64,000 nucleotides of DNA from SAR324 cluster bacterium (lineage in GTDB: Bacteria; SAR324; NAC60-12), in the NCBI GenBank assembly GCA_015232315.1, contig JADFZZ010000004.1, forward strand, positions 115,414-179,413. The letters are read 5' to 3'. The notes below the pieces were generated by a model. That model was not told the origin of the DNA. It saw only the letters and a program-made list of their open reading frames with translations, and did not search any database. This document shows positions 51,659 through 60,656 of the stretch, piece by piece. Made by a program: the position numbers and the translations under genes. Position 1 is the first letter of the stretch, and each line of letters begins with the position of its first letter.

Positions 51659-53206
51659 ATGAAAAAAAAATTGCTCACAAGAGGAATGGCAATTGCCCGT
51701 CTGGGAATGAAAGCGCACTCCTTCAAAAAAAATGAAGATGAAACTGTTCGTGACGCCGCAAGAAGTTATCTGGTTCAACAGATGGGACAGTTGAAAGGTT
51801 TGCCTCAAAAAGTGGGACAAATTATTTCCATGTCGGCCTCAGAAAAGGAAAACCCGCAGTTCATGAAGCTGGTAAATCAGGGGGAAGCCCTGCCCTTGTC
51901 GGTGATTCTGGAGTTGCTGGAAACATCGTGGCGCTGTTCCCCGTTTGATGTGCTGGAATCAATTGAGGAAACCGGGATGGCCGCATCGCTTGGTCAGGTG
52001 CACCGCGCGTTTTTGAAAGATGGCCGGGAGGTCGCGGTTAAAATACGTTATCCGGGGATCAGGGATGCGGTACACAACGATTTGAAAATGCTGGGATGGT
52101 TATCCGCGCCTTTTGGCGGTATGAAAAAATTTGATATGGAAGAATACCAACGGGTTTTTTCTGAAACCCTGAATCAGGAGATGGACTATCTCCGGGAATG
52201 CCAACAACAGAAACAGTTTTATCAGTTGTCGAAAAACAGTCGAATTTACTCCTGGATCGTTCCTGAAGTGATTGACGCCTGGTGTACCGATCAGGTGTTG
52301 ATGACTTCATGGGAGCAAGGCGAGGATATTCATGCGGTCTGTCAAAACTGGTCAAGGGAGGAAAAAAAACAACTTCAAACCATCATTGCGGATATTTTTT
52401 TCAAATGCGTGTTTGACGCAGGTGTCTTTCATGCGGATCCTCATCCCGGAAACTACGCTTTTCGCAAACGCGATGGCCGGATTGAAGTGGTGATGTATGA
52501 TTTTGGCTGTGTCGCGAATCTTTCAACAGAAGCCAGGATGGCCATTCTTAAACTTTATGAAGGGGTTTGCGGTCAGGGAAAATATTCGCCCTATCCCTGG
52601 TATGTTTATCTCGGGTTCAATGAAACTTATCTGGAACCGATCGCTCCTAAAATTCCCTGGTTCACGGAAGTTCTGATGGAACCGTTTGCCTGTGAAATCA
52701 AATTTGATCTGAGTCGCTGGAACCGCACTGCCAGAATTGCCGAAATGATGGCCGATGATCGCTGGAATATCCGCATTGCCGCACCTCCCTCCATTTTGTT
52801 GTTGATGCGGGGATTTGCGGGATTGTTTTATTATCTGGAACGATTGGGGCCTGAAATGTGGCTTTATCTCTACATGCAGGATCTTCTGAAACAATTTGAA
52901 AAAGAACTGCTGGATACAATTCCGCCAGTGGTCAGACTACAACCTGTGTATGACGACATGGCACGATGGCTTAAAATCAAGGTCACAGAATATGGTGCCA
53001 CCAAAGTTCAGATCACCATGAAACGCTCGGCTGTGGAAGATCTGGAAGAACTGTTACCTCAGGATATTGCACAGAAAGTCAGGGATCAAAATATTGATTT
53101 GTCTCATCTTGTCGCTGAGGCGCGTGCCAATATTTTCCGTCCCGGAGATATTTTTATTATGGAAATACCAGAGCGGCACAAATTGATACGAGTTTGGCTG
53201 GAGTAA
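51659..53206 (+). CDS. ABC1/UbiB-family atypical kinase
   Basis: A 515-residue protein kinase-like protein of the ABC1 (UbiB/COQ8) family. Key parts are GLPQKVGQIISM (KxGQ segment), the Ala-rich nucleotide loop AASLGQVHRAFL, VAVKIRYPGI (Lys), FHADPHPGNYAF (catalytic loop) and MYDFGCVANL (DFG). ABC1 proteins support quinone synthesis or lipid homeostasis. Unlike UbiB, no C-terminal membrane helix is obvious, so it is closer to general ABC1 kinases. ATG 51659 has GAGAAGG eight bases upstream; ATG 51626 adds 11 residues without a site. Confidence 0.88.
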   Translation: MKKKLLTRGMAIARLGMKAHSFKKNEDETVRDAARSYLVQQMGQLKGLPQKVGQIISMSASEKENPQFMKLVNQGEALPLSVILELLETSWRCSPFDVLESIEETGMAASLGQVHRAFLKDGREVAVKIRYPGIRDAVHNDLKMLGWLSAPFGGMKKFDMEEYQRVFSETLNQEMDYLRECQQQKQFYQLSKNSRIYSWIVPEVIDAWCTDQVLMTSWEQGEDIHAVCQNWSREEKKQLQTIIADIFFKCVFDAGVFHADPHPGNYAFRKRDGRIEVVMYDFGCVANLSTEARMAILKLYEGVCGQGKYSPYPWYVYLGFNETYLEPIAPKIPWFTEVLMEPFACEIKFDLSRWNRTARIAEMMADDRWNIRIAAPPSILLLMRGFAGLFYYLERLGPEMWLYLYMQDLLKQFEKELLDTIPPVVRLQPVYDDMARWLKIKVTEYGATKVQITMKRSAVEDLEELLPQDIAQKVRDQNIDLSHLVAEARANIFRPGDIFIMEIPERHKLIRVWLE

Positions 53207-53217
53207 AAAAGAACGTG

Positions 53218-53244
53218 GTAGAGACGTGACATGTACGTCTCTAC
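53218..53244. repeat. GTAG-tipped palindromic repeat
   Basis: Arms GTAGAGACGT and ACGTCTCTAC (10 bp, perfect) enclose GACATGT. It shares the GTAGAGAC tips with the hairpin at 283-311. It lies between the convergent ABC1 kinase and cheV genes, where it could also act as a transcription stop, although no T-run follows. Confidence 0.65.
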
Positions 53245-53265
53245 AGCATCCGATGCGGCAAGGCG

Positions 53266-54201
53266 TTAGTTTTTGAGGCAGAAACGATCTACGGCTTCAA
53301 GGAGTCCCGCAAAGTTGTTTTTCGCGATATGCGCGTCCGCGTAAACACTTTGGGATTTCTGGATCATTTGTTCATCAAACATCGAGGACAGAATGATGAC
53401 CGGAATTTCAGGGATGTCTTCCTTGATTTTACGACACAGGGTAATGCCATCCATCTTGGGCATTTCAATGTCTGTGATGATCACACTGACATAATCCGTA
53501 ATATGATTATGTTCATGAACAGCCTTGATTTTCAGGGCATGGACTGTATTGAACAGGTCAAGTCCGTTGCTGAACAGGGTGATATCTTTATATTCCGCGA
53601 TTCTAAGATTTTCCCTGACACCCTCCTTGAACGTGACTGAATCATCGGCCAGCATGATTTTTGATGCGTTCCTTCTGCTTTTTTTATCTTCAATTGAAAG
53701 TTTCTGGCTTTCATTCTGGACAAATTTCCGGCTTTCAGGGTTGATATCAAAAATAATCCCTTCAAAATCAAGAACCAGAAGTTCCCGTTCATCAATGGTG
53801 GTGGTGCCGACGATGCGTGAAGTGTACTGAGACAGGGTATGGGGCACTGGATGCAGATTTTCCCACGAAATCCGATGAATACGGTTCACCCCGTTTGTCA
53901 GAAATCCGTTGAGCGCACCGTTGAATTCACAGACCAGCGCAATGGGAATGTGTGGTTCGGTGAAGGGTTTTCGTTTCAGATGCAGATTCAGATCAATCAG
54001 TGGAATCGCCTGTCCATGATACAGAACGGTTCCAAGGACAGAGGGATAGGTGTTGGGCAATTTGGTGACGCTGGCAAAATCGAATTTTACAATCTGTCGG
54101 ATTTTGGCCACATTGATGCCGAAGCTCTGATGTCCCAGATAAAATTCCAGGAATTCCACTTCATTGGTTCCTGATTCCAGGAGAATGTTGTGCTCTGTCA
54201 T
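53266..54201 (-). CDS. cheV: CheV chemotaxis coupling protein
   Basis: A 311-residue protein: a CheW-type domain (about 12-160; EFYLGHQSFGINVAKIRQIV, VLGTVLYHGQAIPLIDLNLH) followed by a receiver (about 180-310). The receiver has LADDSVTFKEG, the phospho-acceptor Asp in VIITDIEMPKMDG, Ser in ILSSMFD and a Lys at the end of sheet five (HIAKNN). CheV couples receptors to CheA and its receiver tunes the coupling. ATG 54201 follows AAGGCC. It lies 63 bases after the chemoreceptor gene on the same strand, forming receptor-coupler units with cheW. Confidence 0.93.
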   Translation of the reverse strand: MTEHNILLESGTNEVEFLEFYLGHQSFGINVAKIRQIVKFDFASVTKLPNTYPSVLGTVLYHGQAIPLIDLNLHLKRKPFTEPHIPIALVCEFNGALNGFLTNGVNRIHRISWENLHPVPHTLSQYTSRIVGTTTIDERELLVLDFEGIIFDINPESRKFVQNESQKLSIEDKKSRRNASKIMLADDSVTFKEGVRENLRIAEYKDITLFSNGLDLFNTVHALKIKAVHEHNHITDYVSVIITDIEMPKMDGITLCRKIKEDIPEIPVIILSSMFDEQMIQKSQSVYADAHIAKNNFAGLLEAVDRFCLKN

Positions 54202-54264
54202 AAGGCCTTGTGGAAATGGGAACGGATGGTTTCCGTTCCCAGGTGTTGAGGAACCCTAAAGGGG

Positions 54265-56961
54265 TCAATATTTTCCAAATTCATCATCATCCAATTGGAT
54301 TACCTGACTGGGATGAATCTTTTTGCCTTTGGAAGCTGGCGGCAGATTGGCCGGTTTTGGTGTCGGGTTGGGCCTTGGTGCCGCTGGAGCCGGTATGACT
54401 GGTTTGGGTGCTGCCGCAGGGGGCCGACCACCTCCCGTCTGTGCCAGATATTGCTGGAAAGCCTGCATCATTTCAGGTGGAATATTCATGGGCAGATCGT
54501 AGTTCACTTTCTTTTCTTTCAAACGGAACCGTGACAGTTGTTCTTTCAACTGAATGGATTGTCCGGAAAGTTCTTCAGCGGCCGCCGCACTTTGTTCGGA
54601 ACTGGCTGAATTCTGCTGGGTCACCTGTTCAATCTGATTGAGTCCCTGGTTGATTTGTGAAATGCCTGAAGCCTGTTCCCGGCTGGCGGCAGTGATTTCG
54701 CTGACCAGATCTCGCACCTTGGTGATACTGTTTACAATTTCTGTCAAAGCGTCTGCTGTTTTATCCGCAATTTCAATTCCTCTGCGAACTTTTTTGATGG
54801 AATCACCGATCATTTCAGTGGTTTCCTTGGCGGCTTGAGCACTGCGTGCCGCAAGATTGCGTACTTCATTGGCGACAACCGCAAAGCCTTTGCCATGGGT
54901 TCCCGCACGGGCGGCTTCCACAGCGGCATTGAGTGCCAACAGGTTTGTTTGAAAGGCGATTTCGTCAATCACCTTGATGATTTTTGAAATGTTTTGACTG
55001 GAATCATCAATGGCCGCCATGGCCACTGTCATTTCTTTCATCTGCTGGTCACCAACTTCGGCGCTTTCACGTGCGACCTTGGCGAGTTTGTTTGCCTGAT
55101 CGGCATTTTGAGCGTTTTGTTCAGTTTGAGAGGACATTTCCGCAATGGACGCGCTGATTTGTTCCACCGATGCGGCCTGCTCCGTAGCACCCTGGGCCAA
55201 AGCCTGGCTGGAATCCGCGATTTGCCGGCTACCTTCCGCAATTTCAATGGATGCCTGCTGGATTTGACCCAGCATATCGTTCAAGCCATCCACAATTTTC
55301 AAAATGGCATTCCCCATTGCGTCAACATCTGATTTGGGGATAATATTTACTGTCAGATCCCCTTCGGATATCGTTTCAGCCGAAGTTGATAATTCGCGGA
55401 GTGAGTCCAGTGTTGTGTTCAATGCGTTTTTAAGCATGGCGTGATCACCCTTGTATTCACCTGTGACATAGGCATTCACATCACCCCGGGCAATATGCGC
55501 CAGTTTCTCACGAATTTCCCCGATGGGTTCGACAATGGCTTCAATGATTTGGTTGATATTGGTGATCATGGGTTTGTAAGCTTCTGGCATTTCTGCGACA
55601 TTGCCCCGGTCATGGAGTTGTCCTTGTGTAACGGCATTGAGCAACCGGTTAATTTCTTTTTTATAAATAGCCCGTTCATTGTAATCCACCCATTCGACAC
55701 CATTACCGATATGGTTGCCATCTTTATCCCGGAGTGCCATGGCGTTCAATCCGAAAGCCAGGCCGCCAACAGAAATTTCTGTTTTATAGGGCAGGTTTCG
55801 AGGATTTCCAAGAATGCTCCGCTGATGTGCCGGGTTTTTATGAAACTCATCCAGATTGCGGCCAATGAGTTTGTCCACGTCAAATCCGGGAAACAGGCTT
55901 TTGAAAATGTGGGTATATTGCCGCATCATTTTCAGAACGGAAGGATTGCAATAGGTGATCTTGAAGTCAGTATCGCATACCATGAAATTGGTGGTTGATT
56001 CTTCTATCATGCAGGATAGTCGGGCCGCTTCCTGTTCTTTGGAACGCTCCTTGGAGATATCTTTCCATTCCAGTGTGGCTCCGATGTAATTTCCCTGACC
56101 ATCAATAATGGCATTCACACTGAGTCTGAATATCAGGTGCATGACATCAATTTCTGTGCTGTAGGGTAAATTGGACGGATTGCCCAGAAGTGAACGTTGA
56201 CGTGAGGGATCCTGATGGAAATCATCAATGCTTCGGCCAATCAGTTTGTCTGGATGGAAATCCCTGAATCGTGTCTGAAACGCTTTCAAATGGGTTTTGA
56301 ACATACTCCTGGCGGTTTTGCTCACATAGGTAATCCGAAGGTCTCGATCACACATCATGATGTTGACGCTTGAATTGTCAACAGCCGCGCGGAGGGCATT
56401 CAGATCATTTGCCATGTCAATTGTTTCAGTCATAGAGGACTCCTTTGGGTTCAATAAATTAGAAACCGGATGATGTTCATGACGGGCATCCGGCGTTTCA
56501 ACAATCTTAAATTTATTTGAATGTTCTTTCGGCGATGGTTCCAGTTGATAGGTTTTCAACAGGGTGTGAAAAATCACATTGAGAAATTCAAGCCATGAAT
56601 TCCGGATTTCCAGGCTCCATTCCGTGCCATAGTCTTCACGGAGCAAGGCCAGTAAGCGCGTTCTGATTCTCCCGACAAATTCAGGTAAAAATCCGTATTT
56701 CTGAGCAGATTGCCCAAGTTGGATCCATTGTGGGATCCATAATTCAGGGTTTTCTGTGTTTGCCAATAGTTCCCGGCACCAATACCTGACAACGGATTCC
56801 AGTTCAGCAGGAGCGATATTCTGAAAATACTGCCATTCGGTCAAAAACGGTTTAAGTGACAAGACCCATGAGATCACTTGAGCTGGATTGTTTAATCCCT
56901 GGATAAACTTTTCGAGAATTTCAACCTTAAATCCAAGCGGGTTCTGTATCAGGGCATGCAT
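54265..56961 (-). CDS. Cytoplasmic chemoreceptor: globin-like region, two PAS domains, MCP hairpin
   Basis: An 898-residue methyl-accepting protein without a membrane segment. Residues 1-140 resemble a globin fold, especially WIQLGQSAQKYGFLPEFVGR followed by LLALLREDYGTEW. The position of the heme His (three before Y in YGV/YGF) is Ala, so heme is unlikely. PAS1 (about 185-300) and PAS2 (about 310-425) are of the kind with HxNPxxQRxxL and LEWKDIS/VEWVDYN. A HAMP-like segment (about 450-560) and the signalling hairpin EIAFQTNLLALNAAVEAARAG follow. The tail is Pro/Ala-rich with acidic DDDEFGKY and no NWETF-type tether. ATG 56961. It reads an internal cue and couples through the neighbouring cheW and cheV. 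Confidence 0.88.
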   Translation of the reverse strand: MHALIQNPLGFKVEILEKFIQGLNNPAQVISWVLSLKPFLTEWQYFQNIAPAELESVVRYWCRELLANTENPELWIPQWIQLGQSAQKYGFLPEFVGRIRTRLLALLREDYGTEWSLEIRNSWLEFLNVIFHTLLKTYQLEPSPKEHSNKFKIVETPDARHEHHPVSNLLNPKESSMTETIDMANDLNALRAAVDNSSVNIMMCDRDLRITYVSKTARSMFKTHLKAFQTRFRDFHPDKLIGRSIDDFHQDPSRQRSLLGNPSNLPYSTEIDVMHLIFRLSVNAIIDGQGNYIGATLEWKDISKERSKEQEAARLSCMIEESTTNFMVCDTDFKITYCNPSVLKMMRQYTHIFKSLFPGFDVDKLIGRNLDEFHKNPAHQRSILGNPRNLPYKTEISVGGLAFGLNAMALRDKDGNHIGNGVEWVDYNERAIYKKEINRLLNAVTQGQLHDRGNVAEMPEAYKPMITNINQIIEAIVEPIGEIREKLAHIARGDVNAYVTGEYKGDHAMLKNALNTTLDSLRELSTSAETISEGDLTVNIIPKSDVDAMGNAILKIVDGLNDMLGQIQQASIEIAEGSRQIADSSQALAQGATEQAASVEQISASIAEMSSQTEQNAQNADQANKLAKVARESAEVGDQQMKEMTVAMAAIDDSSQNISKIIKVIDEIAFQTNLLALNAAVEAARAGTHGKGFAVVANEVRNLAARSAQAAKETTEMIGDSIKKVRRGIEIADKTADALTEIVNSITKVRDLVSEITAASREQASGISQINQGLNQIEQVTQQNSASSEQSAAAAEELSGQSIQLKEQLSRFRLKEKKVNYDLPMNIPPEMMQAFQQYLAQTGGGRPPAAAPKPVIPAPAAPRPNPTPKPANLPPASKGKKIHPSQVIQLDDDEFGKY

Positions 56962-56990
56962 TCTTTCCGTATTCTGATGGATTGAAGTTG

Positions 56991-57470
56991 TCAGTGTGTT
57001 GAAGGCTGACGTTCCACCACGCGTTCAATATTCATGAGCACAATCACTTTTTCCTGAATTTTCCCCAAACCTTCCATGAATTTCTGGGTGGAAGGGTGGT
57101 TGGTTGATGGCGGTGGTTGAATGAGAGAGTCAGGAATGTTCATCACTTCGGAAACCCGATCCACAATCAAACCGACAAAGGCATCTTTCAACTGAACAAC
57201 AATAATGCAGGTCCGGTCATCATACTCCCGTTCCAGCATGTTAAAACGCAGACGCACATCCATCACAGGAATCACCTGTCCTCTTAAATTAATGACACCT
57301 TTGATATAAGGTTCTACATCAGGAACATCGGTGACTTTCTGAATTCCGATAATTTCGAGAACATAGCGAATGGCGATGCCATAGGTCTGTTCAGCCAGGG
57401 TAAAAGTGAGGTACATGCCTGACATTGCATCTTCATCCTCTGTTGCCCCGTTGACTTGGTTATTGTTCAT
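56991..57470 (-). CDS. cheW: CheW coupling protein
   Basis: A 159-residue CheW-domain protein linking receptors to CheA. It has YLTFTLAEQTYGIAIRYVLE, the strand YIKGVINLRGQVIPVMDVRLRF and IVDRVSEVMNIPDS, followed by a short C-terminal helix. The N-terminal ~20 residues are polar. ATG 57470 has GGAGATGATT upstream; ATG 57488 is earlier without a site. It is 29 bases ahead of the chemoreceptor, so cheW-receptor-cheV form one leftward transcript, divergent from cheR. Confidence 0.93.
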   Translation of the reverse strand: MNNNQVNGATEDEDAMSGMYLTFTLAEQTYGIAIRYVLEIIGIQKVTDVPDVEPYIKGVINLRGQVIPVMDVRLRFNMLEREYDDRTCIIVVQLKDAFVGLIVDRVSEVMNIPDSLIQPPPSTNHPSTQKFMEGLGKIQEKVIVLMNIERVVERQPSTH

Positions 57471-57702
57471 AATCATCTCCGATTTCACATAATACTGGAA
57501 TAAATCACATTTAGTATCTACTTATCAAAGTATTTCCAACTAGTTCAAGCCCAATTTAAAACTTTATCCCCGGAATTTAACTTAATTTATTCCATGCCTG
57601 AGAAACTCTGAATTTTTTACTATCACTTTGCGAGTGTAATTGCTATAGAGGGGAAAAAACTTACAATAAGTTGGCTTTCCATCATTTTTCAGCACAGCGG
57701 AC

Positions 57703-58566
57703 ATGACTCAAACCAGCACCAGCGCACCTTTTGAATCTATTGGTATCTCAGCGGAAGAATTCAAGTTGTTTCAACAATTCATCTATGAGCGTGTCGGAAT
57801 CAATCTTTCTGAACAAAAACAGGGATTACTGGTCACACGACTGAACAAACATATTAAAAAACTGGGATTACGAAGTTTCAGGGACTACTATGACTATCTG
57901 ACAAGAGATACCACAGGGCATGAACTGAGTGAACTGATCAATCAGGTATCCACCAATCATACCTTTTTCTTCAGGGAAAAAGCCCATTTTGATTTTATGA
58001 CAGAAGCAGTATTGCCGCAAATCACGCAGACCCTGAGCAGTCGTGGCGAACTTGATTTGAGGGTCTGGTGTGCGGCCTCTTCAACGGGTGAAGAACCCTA
58101 TGGACTGGGGATGACTCTGATGGAGTTTCTGGGCGACAGATATTCTTCATGGAGTGCTGGTTTGCTCGCCACGGATGTTTCCAGCCAGGCTCTTGAAACA
58201 GCGCAGAACGGCTTTTATTCCGATGACCGGGTGGCTTCAGTGCCAGCGCATTTGAAAGCCAAATACTTTATCAGAGTTGATGAAACCACATGGCAGGTCA
58301 AACCACATCTACGGAAAGAGATCACCTACCGCCGGTTCAATCTGATGAATAAAACCTTCCCGTTCAGAAAACCGTTCCATATCATTTTTTGTCGCAATGT
58401 GTTGATTTATTTTGATCAGCAGACGGTGGAGGAACTGATCCACAGAATGTATACCTGGACTGCTCCGGGTGGTTATTTGTTTGTGGGGCATTCCGAATCA
58501 CTGGGACGAATCAATAATCCATACCGTTACATCAAACCTTCTGTTTATCGAAAGGATGGTTTATGA
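57703..58566 (+). CDS. cheR: CheR receptor methyltransferase
   Basis: A 287-residue enzyme that methylates Glu residues of chemoreceptors using SAM. The N-terminal helical domain (FKLFQQFIYERVGINLSEQK, TRLNKHIKKLGL) is followed by the SAM domain: RVWCAASSTGEEPYGLGM, LATDVSSQALETAQNG, and FHIIFCRNVLIYFD. The NHTFFFRE segment is typical. It opens the rightward operon, with 66 bases to cheD. The 230-base divergent gap to cheW must hold promoters for both sides; no sigma-28 site is obvious. Confidence 0.95.
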   Translation: MTQTSTSAPFESIGISAEEFKLFQQFIYERVGINLSEQKQGLLVTRLNKHIKKLGLRSFRDYYDYLTRDTTGHELSELINQVSTNHTFFFREKAHFDFMTEAVLPQITQTLSSRGELDLRVWCAASSTGEEPYGLGMTLMEFLGDRYSSWSAGLLATDVSSQALETAQNGFYSDDRVASVPAHLKAKYFIRVDETTWQVKPHLRKEITYRRFNLMNKTFPFRKPFHIIFCRNVLIYFDQQTVEELIHRMYTWTAPGGYLFVGHSESLGRINNPYRYIKPSVYRKDGL

Positions 58567-58631
58567 GTGGAGCGACATGTCTGCTGAAAAATTGAGTTTT
58601 TTGTTTCATTCAACATGCGGGGGAAAAACTG

Positions 58632-59135
58632 ATGTTTGCCACTGATTTGAAAAACATGAATGAGGTGGTGATAGGTCTGGGAGATATGGCCGTTGTGTCC
58701 GGGCCTGGAAAATCGATCAAAACGTTCGCGCTGGGGTCGTGTGTCGCCGTGATCCTGACAGCTCCACAGCAACAGATTGCGGGAATGGTTCATATTGTGC
58801 TTCCTGATTCAAGGATTGATGCCGCCAAAGCAAAAATCAAACCCGGATATTATGCGGATACAGCGATTCCGCTGTTGATTCAGAAGATGCGACAGGCAGG
58901 TGCCCGTGACGCTATGGTATGTAAAATCGCCGGTGGCGGGAAAATGGTTCAGTCGGTAGAAACGTTCAATATCGGAGAAAAAAACTACCTGGCCGCAGAA
59001 GAACTGTTGCGTAATTCAGGACTTTCCCTGGCCGCCAGGGACGTGGGAGGTGTATTGAGCAGAACGGTTTCTGTGTCATCCACAAGCGGGCAAATACTGC
59101 TTTCTTGTCCGGGTTATCAGGAGTGGCATTTATAA
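58632..59135 (+). CDS. cheD: CheD receptor deamidase
   Basis: A 167-residue deamidase converting receptor Gln to Glu. The catalytic Cys is in FALGSCVAVIL, the His in GMVHIVLPDS and the Gly-rich KIAGGGKMV loop follows; GYYADTAIP and RDVGGVLSRTVSV complete the family pattern. GGGGGAAA lies just upstream of ATG 58632. It sits between cheR and an unknown gene, all same strand and closely spaced, so it probably modifies the receptor at 54265-56961. CheD often also interacts with CheC; no cheC is present here. Confidence 0.93.
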   Translation: MFATDLKNMNEVVIGLGDMAVVSGPGKSIKTFALGSCVAVILTAPQQQIAGMVHIVLPDSRIDAAKAKIKPGYYADTAIPLLIQKMRQAGARDAMVCKIAGGGKMVQSVETFNIGEKNYLAAEELLRNSGLSLAARDVGGVLSRTVSVSSTSGQILLSCPGYQEWHL

Positions 59136-59150
59136 TTACGGAGTTGCTTT

Positions 59151-59636
59151 GTGAAGTCATTGATTGATAAGGCTTTTTCATTAAAAATCGCATATTTTTT
59201 CCAGAATATTGCCAACGAGGAATTGCGAAATTATTTCTATCAGGAACTGCACCGTCAACTGACGGATCTGGAAAAAATCTGGTCTTCCATTGAATATTTT
59301 GATGATCAGCAATTAAATTCTCAGGAACTGGAGGATTATCAGTATAAAATTGAACGACTGCTGTTCAGACTCGAAGAAATTCAATATTTTATCGAGACCA
59401 CTACGGGTCCTGCGATTGTCAAATTTATCTGTTCTGAAATTGGTAATCTTGTTTCGGAAAAACGTTTTCTTGGAACAAAATGGACTGCTGAAGAAAAAGA
59501 AAGCATCGGGGTCGTGTTTACGGTGATGAATACGTTTTACCTGCCTGAAGTCATGGACCTGACTGTACACACAGTGGATGATGTTTCCAAAGCCCTGCGC
59601 ACGGCGATGCAGCCCTTGTTGACAGACATCCTGTAA
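59151..59636 (+). CDS. Unknown helical protein of the che operon
   Basis: A 161-residue soluble protein with no recognised family. It is rich in aromatic residues and helices (IAYFFQNIANEELRNYFYQE, YQYKIERLLFRLEEIQYFI, WTAEEKESIGVVFTVMNTFY). GGAG lies seven bases before GTG 59151. It is tightly placed between cheD and the MinD-like ATPase (15 bases on each side), so it very probably belongs to the same pathway, for instance as an adaptor of the ATPase. Confidence 0.75.
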   Translation: MKSLIDKAFSLKIAYFFQNIANEELRNYFYQELHRQLTDLEKIWSSIEYFDDQQLNSQELEDYQYKIERLLFRLEEIQYFIETTTGPAIVKFICSEIGNLVSEKRFLGTKWTAEEKESIGVVFTVMNTFYLPEVMDLTVHTVDDVSKALRTAMQPLLTDIL

Positions 59637-59651
59637 TTTTTGAGGAACCCA

Positions 59652-60644
59652 TTGGAAAACGCTTCTGGAATCATTATTCCCGTCGCAAGTGGAAAAGGCG
59701 GTGTGGGAAAAAGTGTTCTGACCGCTAATCTTGCCATCAGTCTGGCTGAAGCCGGATACTCCACCATTGCCATCGATCTGGATCTGGGCGGTTCCAATCT
59801 GCATTCCTATCTTGGACTGTCCAACGATTTTGCGGGAATTGGCGATTATGTACGTGCCAGAACCGCCTCCCTAGAGGATTTGCTGATTCCAACAGGAACA
59901 ACCAACCTCCGGATCATTCCAGGGGATGTCCGTACACCGATGATGGCAAATTTTCATCATGCCCAGAAAATAAAATTGATCAACGACATCAAAAAACTGG
60001 AGGCTCATTACATTTTACTCGATCTCGGTGCCGGCAGTTCGTTCAATACCCTGGATATGTTTGGAATGTCCTCAAGGAGTCTACTGATCACGACTCCGGA
60101 ATATCCGGCAATCATGAATATGCAGATGTTTCTGAAAAATTTTATTTTCAGAAGAATTGAGGGCCTGGTCAAATCCAGGAGTATTCTGTTGAATCTGGTC
60201 CATCACCTGTTTGCGTTACCTCACACGGAGGTAGTTTCGGTGGAACGAATTTGCCGCGAAATTGAAACTCGGGACAGGGACATCGCACAAAAAATCAGAA
60301 CGCTGTGTGCGACCTATCGCCCACGAATTATCTACAACATGGGGCAACATTATGAGGACGTGAACGTCGCTCAAAAAATTGACAAAAGCCTGTACCAGAT
60401 GTTATCCATGGAAATTGATCATTTTGGTTTTGTTTTTTCTGACTCGGAGGTCACGTCCTCAACACGTGGAAAAACGCCATTGTTGCGCTATCACCGAGAC
60501 AGTGTGGTGGCTCAAAATATTATTGAAATCGCGGATAGAATTATTCGGTTGTGGCCCAAAAAACTTTCAGCATCCTCGGAACGGCTATACCAGAATGCTC
60601 AAAAAAATTATGAACAGTGGTTTCACGGTGACTCATTCCAGTAA
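59652..60644 (+). CDS. MinD/FlhG-family ATPase of the che operon
   Basis: A 330-residue deviant Walker ATPase. The signature SGKGGVGKSVLTANLAISLA (Walker A with the leading Lys) is followed by IAIDLDLGGSNLHSYLG and YILLDLGAGSSFNTLD (Walker B region). The middle and C-terminus (LNLVHHLFALPHTEVVSVE; RIIYNMGQHYEDVNVAQKID) fit the MinD/FlhG branch more than ParA. Such proteins position cellular machines, e.g. flagella or chemoreceptor arrays. TTG 59652 is chosen because GAGGAA sits five bases upstream. A small group of che operons carries a ParA-like array-positioning ATPase, so it may place the cytoplasmic array. Confidence 0.82.
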   Translation: MENASGIIIPVASGKGGVGKSVLTANLAISLAEAGYSTIAIDLDLGGSNLHSYLGLSNDFAGIGDYVRARTASLEDLLIPTGTTNLRIIPGDVRTPMMANFHHAQKIKLINDIKKLEAHYILLDLGAGSSFNTLDMFGMSSRSLLITTPEYPAIMNMQMFLKNFIFRRIEGLVKSRSILLNLVHHLFALPHTEVVSVERICREIETRDRDIAQKIRTLCATYRPRIIYNMGQHYEDVNVAQKIDKSLYQMLSMEIDHFGFVFSDSEVTSSTRGKTPLLRYHRDSVVAQNIIEIADRIIRLWPKKLSASSERLYQNAQKNYEQWFHGDSFQ

Positions 60645-60656
60645 TAAAAGGACCTC

